A DNA stretch of 64,000 nt from Microvelia longipes (taxonomy: Eukaryota; Arthropoda; Insecta; Hemiptera; Veliidae). The translations under genes and the position numbers were made by a program. The stretch's first letter is position 1; every line of letters starts with the position of its first letter. The stretch spans positions 1,374,332-1,438,331 of the forward strand of contig JACMZG010001914.1 in assembly GCA_018340805.1 (NCBI GenBank). The letters run 5' to 3'. This document shows, in pieces, positions 18,626 through 30,600 of this stretch. The notes under the pieces were generated by a model. It made no database searches. It saw only the letters and a list, made by a program, of their open reading frames with translations, and was not told the DNA's origin.

Positions 18626-21600
18626 TTTTCTTATATAACTATGGTATAAATGAGGAAAAGTAAAAATATATTGCTCTAAAATACTTCTTTTGGCCTGAAA
18701 CGGATTTTCATGCTCTAACATAATTAGAGGAAACACTTATTACTCCCAAGAGAGATACTTCTTACTACCAAGGGAATGAAACGTAACTTTTCCTCTCTTG
18801 GGAGTGAAAAGTGCTTCTTTACTCCCTAAAAACTAGTCAATAAAGTTCTCATTATATACCATCTAGAGATAATAAACATTTATCCTCTAAATGGTTTAGA
18901 GGATAATAAAGGATAATAAATTTGACCAACTCTAAATTGGTCAAATTCAATGCTCAGTTTTATTTACAGTTAGACTACAAGAATGAATATTAAATTTAAA
19001 ATTAATACATGACTTGCATTTTTTAATTTTTGCAATTTTAAGATTAATAGAAATAATACTGACCTGACATTGTAAAATGAGTTTGAGGGTAATTAAACCC
19101 ATGCTGAGTCATCACCATCCCCTTATTAATATCTACAACAGAAACAAACTTAGAATGAAAGAAATGAAGTAATATTGGGCAAAGCTGACAGCCTTCTCAC
19201 AGAGAACTCATTGCAAGGCAACATTCTTCAATCCATTTTTGATTGGTCAAACTGCCTCTTGCAAATAATGACATCAAGTTTTGCTTTCATCGAATAAATT
19301 GAAAACAAAAATTGTTTCAAAATGCTTTTTGCTTCACAGAAAAAATTGGTGAATAACTCATCAGATCCCACGACAAATATTTAGTTTTGCTTAAAAATAT
19401 CCAGTATGTTGTTTCATTCAAAACATCCAGGTAACATTTTAGTTCTGGGTTTTTAGAGCACACATATTACTATTCCTATATTTCTACAGTACCCAAGAGG
19501 AAAAGTGAAAATATTTGAGATTACCAACACACAGGAGGCATATGAGGGTAGAGCAGGAGACCATTTTTATGGTCAATTATCATGTTATCATCATAATTTT
19601 AAGGCCATAATATTGGCACATGTTAATTTTTCTACTAGATATACAGCATTAACAATCACTATGTATTGAATCTTACATTTTTTAAAGCCAGCCTTATCTT
19701 TTGAACAGGCATAAAATTTAACTTTTTCGCTGAGAATACACCACTAAAATCCTAAGTTTTAATTTTATTTTTCTTTTAATATTACTGAGAAATGGTTATA
19801 TATAACTTTTATTTTAAAATACATAAAACAATCTCTTATGTAAATGAATTGCAAGCTCTTAAACAAATTAACTTATTCATTATATTAATTAATCTAGTAG
19901 AGCCTCATCATGATAACCCCAGCTGGAACCACTACAGGTGGCAATGTACTCCTACTAGTACACTCAAAGTAAGAGCTAAAGTTGGCAATAATTTATTAAC
20001 ACAAGTAATCTAATATGAACTGAGAACGTAACATGAGATGTGAACTCCAGAACTCTGACGAGTTAAAGGTAAAACTAACACTTAAACAACTTATTTCCAA
20101 CTGTATTTGCATTTTTCAAAAAAAATGTTTTGCTCATAAAATGATTAAATGTGTTTAAAAAAATGTACTAAGCTGTAAAAAAATATTTAATTTAATTTTA
20201 AATAGTCGAAATAAGCATTTCGAAAGAAGAGGAAGGGGGAATGGGAGAGAGAGTGAGGTAAAAACAGAACGTTCTAAAGGTTGGGTCGTTTAAGGTACAG
20301 ACCGGAGTTTTTGTTAGAAATATCGTAAATTCAACAGTTGCTTACAGTTCAGTAGAATGTAAAGAAGACCGAAACAAAACAATTTAGTGTTCCAGGTAAT
20401 ACAATACTTAAGGAACGTGATGACTACAGCTGTCGGTATCATCTTGTTGACAGTATAGAATGAACTTTTATGAGTGTATCCCTAGTGAATATTGTACTAC
20501 ACGGCAGTATTCTTAAATCTGACGTCACACAAGCAGTCAAAGCTGTTTTTCCACCATAAGAACATGTTTAAATATATTTTTTTGTTTTTTTTGCTGAATC
20601 ATCAAAAGTATAAGTTTTTTTATTCTAATATTATACAGGGTGTTCTTTTATATGAAGTACTTAAAGATAATGCAATATTTTTTTTGCAAATACTCTATTA
20701 ATACATAGACTAATATGTAGTGGAAAAAAATAACAAATAAACCAACAAAAAATAACAGTTTCCTCGATACTCTAAAAATAGCTGCCACTCGGTAATTGAC
20801 AAAAAAATGTCAAATGACATTTGACATTCTTTCTTTGTAAATAAACTCTTCGCAATATTTTATTTGTGCCTGATAAATAAAATTTTTATGTTTTTGTTAT
20901 TGATTTGTATGAATTTCTGTCAGTCAAACTTCATCAATGAACGGCTAAATAACCTCCCTCTAGCCAAAAACTAGCCCTAGCAGCCAACACTTTCTTCATT
21001 TGAAGTCATATCGACAGCACAAAATACGTAAGTCACTTGTTAATTCTAGTCCACAGTATTATATACTTTGTTCGCACCCAGGAGGATCAACCTCAATCGT
21101 TCACATGGTATTTTTAATCTCTAGTTTTGACTCAACTCAGATAAAAAATGAGTTCTAGGGATGAACCCCGTGTTTAATCCTGTTCACACGACAACTACCA
21201 GGAAGATTGAACACCCTGCCAAACACCGTTACTTTTTATCAAGTAAACATAGCAAGTAGTAGTTCCTTAATAGAGTGCCTTAAAATAAGAGTATGGTTTT
21301 ATGACTAATGCATCGATGTACTGGATATGGTCTAGGAATGCAAGAAACAAGATTCAACTTAATAACGAGTAGGACGGCTGCATCGAACTTGGTTACAAGA
21401 GGTTACTTGTAGAAGCCTTACTTGTAGAAGGCTGTTATTTGAAAGCAAAACACAACATTACTTTTAATCCGTGATTATAATCAAATAAGAACCAATTAAT
21501 TACCAGTATTAATTCCAAAACATTGATCAGTTATATCAATAGAACTGGTATAAACTCCACTGTTTGAAGAATCCATCGTCAATTTAAAATCTATTAAAAC

Positions 21601-21934
21601 TACAGCCTAACTTAATAACAATTTTTAAAACCTTGAATATCTTAAAAACAATATGATTACAATGAAAACAATAATCTAAAACATATTCAATTAACTTTAA
21701 CAAGGAATTTACAAGAGAAAAAAATAATTAAATAAATAGAATACAAACAAACTAATTTTTCTTCGTCTTCTTGTTTAACAGCACTTTCTTTTTTTAGCTA
21801 ATCAAGATGTCGGACAAATTAGGAGGTGTCCATTCCCAGTGTCTTTCATGTTTCCGCGATGATTCCAGGAGGAAAAGAAAAGTAAAATAGATAACAAATT
21901 GCTTTTGATATAATTTTTCCTCATTTAACCTGTA
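18626..21934. other. Gene-free interval
   Basis: No protein-coding gene recognised over 3.3 kb. Contains short inverted blocks around 18735-18835 (actcccaagagag / ctctcttgggagt) and a palindrome at 20813-20835 (aatgtcaaatgacatttgac). A short frame at 21807-21890 (28 codons, starting MSDKLGGVHSQ) has no visible homology. Confidence 0.5.
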
Positions 21935-22760
21935 TGATTGTAGAAAAAGTAATGTGTTTGCGAAAATTTCTAAACAGAAATTTCACCTGAATTATTCGTT
22001 TCAGGTGTTTTTAAGACCAAAATGCTCCACAAAGTTGTCTTTCTGTATCAGAGAGACTAATACTAGTATTAGTATTTTTGGTCTGTATATAAGTGTATGT
22101 GTGCCTGTTATCATCGTATCTACCAGTGTATTTATGCTATAAAATTAAAACTTAAGACAAAAAGCAATCTTTAATTCTTAGGTCTATACGGAAAATATTT
22201 TTTATGACATCATTCACAGCAATAATGACTCGGCAAATATTTTGAAAGTACATTAAACACGAAAGAAGTTTTGATCAGAGATTTAGCACGCATGTAGTTA
22301 TATATGAGACTAACATATGTGCCAAGTTTCATTTGAGTATCAGCAATAGTTCAATCTTTATCAAATGACTTAAGTTATTTAAAAAAATTGCAGAAAAACG
22401 GAAAATAATGCAATTGAGTTGAAATTTGGTACAAATGTATCACTTTATGTAATAAATAAGTGTGCTAAGTTTCATTTCAATACAACCATATATCTACGGT
22501 TTTTGCTGTATAATAAAAGCAGAGCAGCATCGAGAGATCGCTGCTTGAATGGGTGACCGTGAGGAATAAAATGAATGTATTTCCCCCTCTGCAACGCAGT
22601 TCTTTCTCAAGAACTAAAGCAGAGGGTACTTTATTGTAACAACTTTGTGTAACTCTTTTGTAAAAAAAATTAAATAAAGGAGTTTAAAAAAAAAATTACT
22701 GTCAGAGGACAATCAAAGCAAGTTCCAAGACTTGCAGATTTAATAATTAGGTATGATTAT
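21935..22760 (+). repeat. Dispersed 5S-rRNA-like repeat, copy interrupted by a retroposed insert
   Basis: The head contains 'aatgtgtttgcgaaaatttc', then 'gtttcaggtgtttttaagac'. The body matches the copies at 1.2 and 11.5 kb. The 5S-like block is at 22518-22570 (AGCAGCATCGAGAGATC, GAATGGGTGACCGTGAGGAA). The tail is split at about 22584-22695 by an insert with a 3' poly(A). Confidence 0.75.
22584..22695 (+). mobile_element. Short poly(A)-tailed insert with a 5' hairpin
   Basis: Relative to the copy at 12.1 kb, about 110 bp are inserted in the 5S-repeat tail. The insert begins with a hairpin (ccctctgc ... gcagaggg, inner gttctt/aagaac), holds aataaa and ends in about 10 A residues, as expected for a retroposed small polyadenylated transcript. 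The source is unknown. Confidence 0.55.
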
Positions 22761-22859
22761 TAAAAACTCCCTGTGGTCGACTTAGTGAGGATAGACTTAC
22801 CAATTTTATAGCTATAGCTCCTTGTGGAGCTGAGTTAACAGGGTGATGTATTAGAAATG

Positions 22860-23008
<149 letters not shown>

Positions 23009-23404
23009 TTGTTGCAGCAAAGTGGCCATAAAGAAGACTCTGGACCACGAAGCGGCCCGAGATTTTATGTCAAGGGGCTGCCAAGGCCCATTTTTACAGT
23101 TACTCAGAGCCCTATGAATTATGTCTGGCCAAACTTGAAAAAAACACAAATATGTATTTTTTATCAATTTTTTTCATGAATAATACTCCCATTTAAATCA
23201 GGTGTTTACCTAGACTTGATATTTGATACTCTCTTTAGCATGTAAGCTTAAAAAAGGTATCCTGCTGTTTTACTCTCAGAGCTATGATTAAATAACCAAT
23301 TTTTAATCAGGATACATCAGGGTTGAAACATGAGCCGTAATTTAAAAATATGATATTTTTTTAAGAACAGAGTCAGCAACTTACGAAAAAGCAATTTTTA
23401 CCAA

Positions 23405-23510
23405 ACTTGTTTTTTGGGTTTTGCACTGATGATGGCCTCTAGTTAGATTAAAAGCACTTTGCCTATAATGTTTTGTTTTGTGGAGAGAGTTCTTTTCTTT
23501 TATTATTTCA
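23405..23510 (+). repeat. Solo degenerate end of the hammerhead-like foldback family
   Basis: gcactgatgatggcctct at 23423-23440 is followed by a decayed partner strand (agattaaaag). The family terminus then reads gttttgttttgtggagagag (23471-23490), matching the ends of the foldback at 25382-26369. The GAAA core is mutated to AAAA. Confidence 0.5.
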
Positions 23511-23936
23511 AACCTGAATAAGGTAAATAAGAGCTTTAATTCTTCATAAGGCTGCACTTACCTCTAAATAAAGAGTACTGTTAAAGGTGTGGAGGTTGCC
23601 TAGTATCTCTGTTCAGCATTGTTAATAGTAAACAACAGAAAACATTTGTTTATTTCTAATTAGCAAATACAGCATTTTTGTAATGGGTTATTGAGACCTG
23701 TACAAACACTAGCAAATACAGCATTTGTAAAATGGGTTGGAAAAGCAGATGTGTATCATGTTTTTAACATGATTTATACTGGTTTACTCTGACAAAAAAA
23801 AACTAGGACGATTGGTGCCTGACGTATTAATTAAATATGTTGGGTACCTGATATATTTACCAATTTTAACCCAAAACTAGGTTTTTGTTATATTTTTACA
23901 TCATGATATTCACACTTTACCTGTTGACCAGAGAAA

Positions 23937-24781
23937 CTATAGTCCGACACACGGCTAAAATCAATTGACAGCGCGCCAAAAATCTGTGAGGGAAAGAATT
24001 CAATTGGTTCAGACCGACCCCGCTCTTTCCCCCTCCACCTCATGCCAACCTCAGTATAAAAAAATACCTTTTTCGTAAATAAAATCATAAAAAGGCAACA
24101 CTGGTTGTAAATATTTGTAACCTCGCGTCGCTTTTATTTCCCTTATTGTGCATATTGATCTGTTCGAGTTCGTTTCGTTTTCTTCCAATCAGTTCAATTC
24201 ATCCAATTATTGCGAAGTTGTAATATGATCTGAGTGCCTATATTTGACACTTGGACATTGACGTATTCTTCAAGCATTTCTTGCTATTTGAGTACAGCGC
24301 AGGTTCTGTGCTCTGTCAACCAAAAGACAGCATTTTGTTTTTGAAAATGCCATGTCTTTCAATAGATGACAGTCTTGAATGCATATTGTGTTATATTATT
24401 TTCATAATATGAAACACAAAAAAGCAGTTTGTTACACAAAGAACTATTATGATCCATTGCATTACGTAATTACTAACTTTAACTCCACTTAATTCATACA
24501 TCCCGAACAAATTTAAAGTAACACTTAGTTGGTAAATTTATAAGATACAACTATATTCCTTCTTAAAAAGTAAATAAATAATTTTTAAAAATAAAAAAAA
24601 TACGATATCAAATAAAAACAAATAATAAAATTCAAAACATAACCTGACTTTCAGTGTTGCCAGAGTAGGGATTTTTTTTTGTTACATAAAAGAAGGGATT
24701 TTTTTTATTAAAAAAAGAGGGTTGAAAGCATTGTGATTTTGGCGGGCTGTCAATTGATTTTAGCTGTGTGTCGTATTATAG
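23937..24781. mobile_element. TIR element, long copy of a three-member family
   Basis: Inverted ends of about 40 bp: ctatagtccgacacacggct then aaaatcaattgacagcg on the left (from 23937), and the inverse complement tcaattgattttagctgtgt then gtcgtattatag on the right (to 24781). No transposase frame inside. Shorter relatives lie at 33778-33891 and 55990-56173. Confidence 0.75.
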
Positions 24782-25381
24782 TGTCCAATACCTTCTCTAC
24801 AGGTATTACACTCCTTGAACACTGAACTTTTTAAACTTCTAGGGAAACTTACAAAACCAATAAATAATCAAGATTAGGCATATTTTTACAATTTCTAATT
24901 ATTTATATTTAATACAAATAGATATATGCAAACAATACTCAATATAAATAAATAAATTATAGGGTACTAAAAAAATATTTACATATTACATGAACATAAA
25001 ATAATTTAAATATTTCATGCAATGATTTAGGTTGGATTCAAAGTTATCAAAGTAACCCTTCAAACCAAACAAATAAAATATTTAATAATATTAGTAAGCC
25101 TTATTTTTACATTGATAACAATATTTGAGCTTGGGGATGATTCATTTCATTTATGAAAAAAACGTGTTTAGCGCTAACTCCACTTCTTAGACGAGAGAGC
25201 CACACACCCAACTATTCTAAGCAATTGTTGGATGATTAACTCAAAATATTTTCTCACGTGTAATTCATCTTAAATAATATATTTTATACAATTCAATTCA
25301 ATATTTATATGTATTTACAAAAGTAAAACAATATTTATACAATAATGATACTTTTTATTACGAAAACAAAGAAAAGAGTGT
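24782..25381. other. Gene-free AT-rich stretch
   Basis: No coding, RNA or repeat feature recognised. Confidence 0.5.
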
Positions 25382-26369
25382 CTCCACAAAACAATGTTTT
25401 ATTCAGAGGGCTTTCAACCTAACATGAGGTCATCATCAGTGCCTATACAAAGAAATAAAACCATATCAAATATTATGAATAGTCAAAATTAAAAATAATA
25501 ATCAAGTTAACATAGTAAAACAAAACATAAAGGAAACGGCTTAGAGAAAGACATTAAAGGTAAACACAGATCAAATAGTGGTTATCCTTCTCTTCTTTTC
25601 ATCTCGACAATATCGATGAGTCGTGATAAGAAGGTCACAGTCAGAAGAAGGTGTGACCTTTCCCCTCTAAAATTCAGGTTGAGCTTTCCCTGGCTCTAAA
25701 ATAAGGCCCACTGTCTCAGAAATTAGTTGCCATCTTGCAGTAAAATAATTTTAACGTCAGTTTTAGTACTTGCAGTACACTTTGGAGTCACTTGCTTAAT
25801 AAAGCTAGACGTGGTGTTTAAATGGTGTAATCTGGTGTTTGTAGGCTAGACTTCCTAAGTCAGACAGGTAAGAGCATATTTCCGTATTTCAGAGCACCTG
25901 AAGAATCCAGGTAGCAGATTATACGACCATATAAGCTCCAATGGTCATAAGGATGGTCCCCAACAAGTTGGTTTTCTTCATTTTACTAATGAAGGGTGAA
26001 GGCTGGACTTTTTAGAGAAATTCGAGAGCTTAAGAATCCAGAAAGCAGTGGGATAGCTCAACCTGAATGTGAGAGGGGAAAGGTCACACCTTCTTCTAGC
26101 AAACGGTACCGCCCCCACTTCCAACCAGTCTATCATGACTCACCGATATCGTTGGGTCAAAAAAGAAGAGAAGAAAAACGGCTAATTCTGCTATTTGATC
26201 TGTGGTTTACCTTTAATGTATTTCTCTAAGCCGTTTCCTTTATGTTTTGTTTTACTATGTTAACTGCATTAATATTTTTAATTTTGAATATTCATAATGT
26301 TTTGTATAGGCACTGATGATGGCCTCATGTTAGGTCGAAAGCCCTCTGAATAAAATATTGTTTTGTGGA
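25382..26369. mobile_element. Foldback element with hammerhead-ribozyme-like cores in both arms
   Basis: Inverted arms of about 300 bp (25382-25690 and 26070-26369) flank a unique centre. Each arm, read outward, carries CTGATGA, then a short stem-loop, then GAAA: on the plus strand at 26313-26340 (stem GGCCT/AGGTC) and on the minus strand at 25439-25412 (stem GACCT/AGGTT). The outer end reads tgttttgtgga. No reverse transcriptase remains. Penelope-like elements are known to carry minimal hammerheads in their terminal repeats, so this may be a derivative; that is inference. Confidence 0.65.
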
Positions 26370-26589
26370 CACAATCTTTTATTTTATTTGTTCCTTTACT
26401 GATAAACAACTCCACTGGTGTGGGTTCTAAAAATTATACTTCAGTTAGCTTACAGATTACAAATTAAATTAAATACCTAAGCGTAAAGGAGTATATTCTA
26501 GAACCTGATTTCACTTAAGTTACTTCTAATAAATATAAAGACAACAGCAGTCGTAGCAACCTCAAATCAGTTTTAGTTAAATTAACTTA

Positions 26590-26763
26590 TCAAAGGTTTT
26601 GAGGAGGAATAGGTACAAAATAATGAATAAAACTAATTATGTCAAGCTTTCGATATAATTTTATCTTTTTCAAGGCAACATTGAAAAAGATAAAATTATA
26701 TCGAAAGCTCAGCAATATTAGTTTTATTTATTATTTTGGATCTATTCCTTCTCAAAACCTTTA
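26590..26763. repeat. Long hairpin (about 80-bp arms)
   Basis: caaaggttttgaggaggaat at the left is mirrored by attccttctcaaaaccttta at the right. The inner arms aagctttcgatataatttta / taaaattatatcgaaagct surround a loop of under 10 bases. Typical of a MITE-like or recently folded insertion. Confidence 0.8.
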
Positions 26764-27623
26764 ATAATTTAAAATAGAGGTCCCTATAAAGTTTTTTGTT
26801 AAAATAACTCAAATGTCAACAAGGTATTACAATCCATAGACAATTTTGTCAGGGAAATAATACGACAATAATGAGTTAAGCCGATTAATAAAACATTTCA
26901 TCAAGAGTAACATTTTGAAGAAAATAATTTTGCTTTTAGCGAAATTGTTAATAAACTAAACACTTGTTAACCTTTATTTTGATAGATCTTCTGTTCAAAA
27001 CAAGCAAAACTTTCTACGAAAGGTCAATTTTTTAAAGAGATATTTATTTACTTTTTTGTAACTTACATCATAGAAACGGCTTTTCTTCCATCTCCAGAAC
27101 ATCTCATCTAATGCACCTATCACCTTTTATGACCCATGGATTTAATACACAACAATTTCAGAGAGGCAAAATATTGAAGCCCAAATAGTACAGAGAAAAA
27201 ACCACACAGTACCAAGTACAATTACGTTTTGAACTTTTCATTAAAGATTTAAGGTGCTAATTAATGTTATAGGTATAACTTAATTACAACTTGCATTAAC
27301 ATGTGTACTACAACTTGTGTACTAACATAAGTACCAAAGTACATAACTGACATTTTAAGTAGTAGTAACTACCTAAGTTTAAACTTAGGTAAATATTAAT
27401 AAGGAAGAAATGTGTTCCAACTCTAAAATCACAAAAACTAAAGCCTAATATAAACCTATTATAATTAATTGTAATAGGTGGTAAGTAGCAGATACTAAAG
27501 GTTAACAGTATTGTTTGATATCGGCTATTTGGACATTCAAACAGACATAAAAACAAAAATATTCCAGGGACCACAAAAAATTAAGGGAAGCAGGAAAAAG
27601 CAAAATGTTGATGTTAGAAATGA
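26764..27623. other. Gene-free 3' flank of TRAPPC9
   Basis: AT-rich, holding the presumed 3' UTR of the minus-strand TRAPPC9 gene. Nothing else recognised. Confidence 0.5.
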
Positions 27624-30600
27624 TTAGTTGTTGGAAGCAACAGGTTGTTGAGGAGGCTTGACTTCCACCTCTATGGGAGGGAGCAATCTCCATGTGTGCC
27701 TTGTTTGAGCAGTACACTGGATATTCATCTTGTACAAACCAGCACAGAAGAAGACGACACTCACTTCGTAAACAGCCGATTCCCCTTCTTCTAACTATAA
27801 AATATACAAACAAAATTATAGAAATACAACAGCTAATCCCAGATCCATGTGTACTTGTACAATGAAAGGAAAAACAATTAACAAACTGAAATTAACTTTA
27901 CTTAATACATTAAAAATGTATATCACACATCTAGGTTTAGTTTAAAGTTAAGTTTTAACTTAGACCCTAGTCGGAGGTTAGCTAAAAATCAACTGCCTCC
28001 AGCTACAGTCCAACATCCCTTGATGTAAGTGGGGCCGTGGTCAAACATTCCACTCTAATTAGTGGTGAGGTTCCTGTATTGATTGATTATGCCAATCAAC
28101 ACTGATGATCTGCTTAGATCATATGCCAAGGTTAACAACCCAATTTAAGTTTGGACCAATATTCCAAAATAACTAATAGTTAACACAAGAACAATAAACG
28201 ATTCTAAAACAAATTTTATTCCTCAAAATATAGATGACATAGCACTTTGTATGTTTCACTTTGTTTAGGGCTATGCTACCCAATAGTATTAATCCCTCAT
28301 ATTATTGTATTCTTATTTGCAGTAAAAATTTAACATTTTGTACACATACTTATTTCCCTTAACCAAATTTTGTACCATTCTGGCAAAAAAAGTGGCCCTA
28401 GTTGGAGGATTACATTTTGAGTAAATTGAAAAAAACTCACAACAGGTACAGAGAGTTGATGAGGCCCAGCGATGGCTAAATGTGTATCCATGGTAAAGTT
28501 ACAAATACCATTCTGATAATCTTGAAAGAAATGTAGAGACAATGACACTTGTGACAGTTTCCATGGTAATGAGTTGGTAGCACTGATACAGACTTGGACA
28601 CATTCGCCTACGTGCACACTTGGATTAGCAACACTGCTTGCACCACTACTTCCATTCAGTGTTGTGTCGTTTAACTTCACCTCTGAAACAAATATAATAA
28701 TTTGTGTAAATAATCAAAATAGTTACCAACTATTCTTTCATTCATCATCATAATTAATAAGAAAATACTTCACTTGGATTGCATACATAAAATCATTGAG
28801 GGCCACGGCTGGTTTAGCATATGATAACACATTAGTCTGCTTCACACAGTCCACATCCAATCTCGATAAGGTTTCTAGGATCTTTTTGGCCAGGGATGAA
28901 AAGCCTGACAGGTATCGTTCTTTGAAGAGTGTATCATGTCTGGTACTTGTCAAAGATCCCCATCCCTAATAATGTTTTTGTCTTTTGGTTTAATGAGCAG
29001 GAAACTTTAGGCAGATGTTATTATTAGTTAGAGCTATAGAAACTTGTATGACTACATCAGCTTTGTGGATTAGACACAAAATAAACCCATTTTAATCATT
29101 TACAGAAAGCCATAAGGACACGACATTGAGGCCTGCTTGCCAGGTGATCTGCCACCATCATAACAATGACTGCAGTAAAGTATGACATAGAATAGAATAA
29201 TATAACAACACTATGTACTTCATAAGGTTATATTTACGCAAGCTAAAGAAGGAAAAACCAAGATGGGAAAACCTCAACACCAGAACACATACAAGATGCA
29301 AAGCATCATTATGTCAGAGTACTCACTCACACGACCCTAAGTCAGGTAATTCCCTATATAAACCCTCTCCTACCCCATCTTTATCTTCTAAGGGCTCGTC
29401 CTTCTTGTTGAAAGCTACAGTGTTGCCCTGCCTGCTGATGGTGTTAAGCCAAAACTAATCCAGGAATATCCATATCTAACAGCAAGTATCGACAGTAGCT
29501 TATTCTTCAATTAACACTATACATGGATTTAATGAAAATAAGTCCTGAAAATAAGTAAAGATAGCACTTAAAGATATTTCAAAGGTAAGTTTAATGCTTA
29601 TTGCTTACCCCATTTAATAGGAGACATTCTAACGATATCAAGCATGATGTTGGAGTTAGAGAGAGTGAGAGGTCTAAGGTATGCATAGCCACTCCTCTGT
29701 CCCATGTGCCAGTTAACTTCTACTCTGTTAGATATGTGTTCACAGCATGCTCTATTCACTTCAACAACTTCTTTGATTGATTCCTCTTCCTCTTGATAAA
29801 ACTAAAAATCAAATTAAATAAATTAAAAAAAAAAAAAAAAGATTTCATATTATAAATAAAATATTGAAATGACCGTCCACATATCAATAATGACAAGGAT
29901 ATAGGCATACATAGAGTCAGCTTTTATAGGTGGCCACAAAAGATCAGCAGACAATACTGGCTCTGGTCCTTGGATTGGCAGAAATATCAAGGCATAGCCA
30001 AATTATATTTATAATTTGTTGAATGCAGGAATTAATACTGCAATGTGTAGAAACAATCAAATACAAACAATCTAATCCTAACAAATGGCTCAGAAAATTA
30101 TACACAGTAAAACTAACTTGGCAGAATAATAAAACTCATACAGGTTTTTACCCTCGACAAAAATTCGATAAATATAACAGTGAAATAAAAATAAATTTAT
30201 TTTCTTAAGTGCAAGTGTCATTCAGAGGAATTAGAGAAAAGTATAATTGATTTGCACTTTTACGTAAGAGATGGCAGTTATGGGTTGTAATTTATTCATA
30301 AATATTAAAACGTTATAAGTTATTCAGTTAAAAGGGTAACTGATCAGATCGCTGTTACTCCCACGAAGACTCAAACAACAGGGCAAGCAACGGAGTGGAT
30401 TTTTACAACCAAATAAACCAATACACAGAAAAGTGTTTTCCAACCTATTTAATTTGGATAATTCCTTGATTCCCGGCAAGGACAAAGGTCCCAGAATAAA
30501 TAATTAATTTCATTCGTCCAAGAAATCATACATTTTATTCCTAATGTAAGTGTTTTTTAGAAACATACACTTTAGTATTGTTATTACAAAGGTTCCTTAT

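Noticed and set aside
19895..19985. Minus-strand frame ending LPPVVVPAGVIMMRLY, a possible terminal exon
   Set aside because: Short, no recognisable family, no supporting neighbouring exon, and isolated in a gene-free interval.
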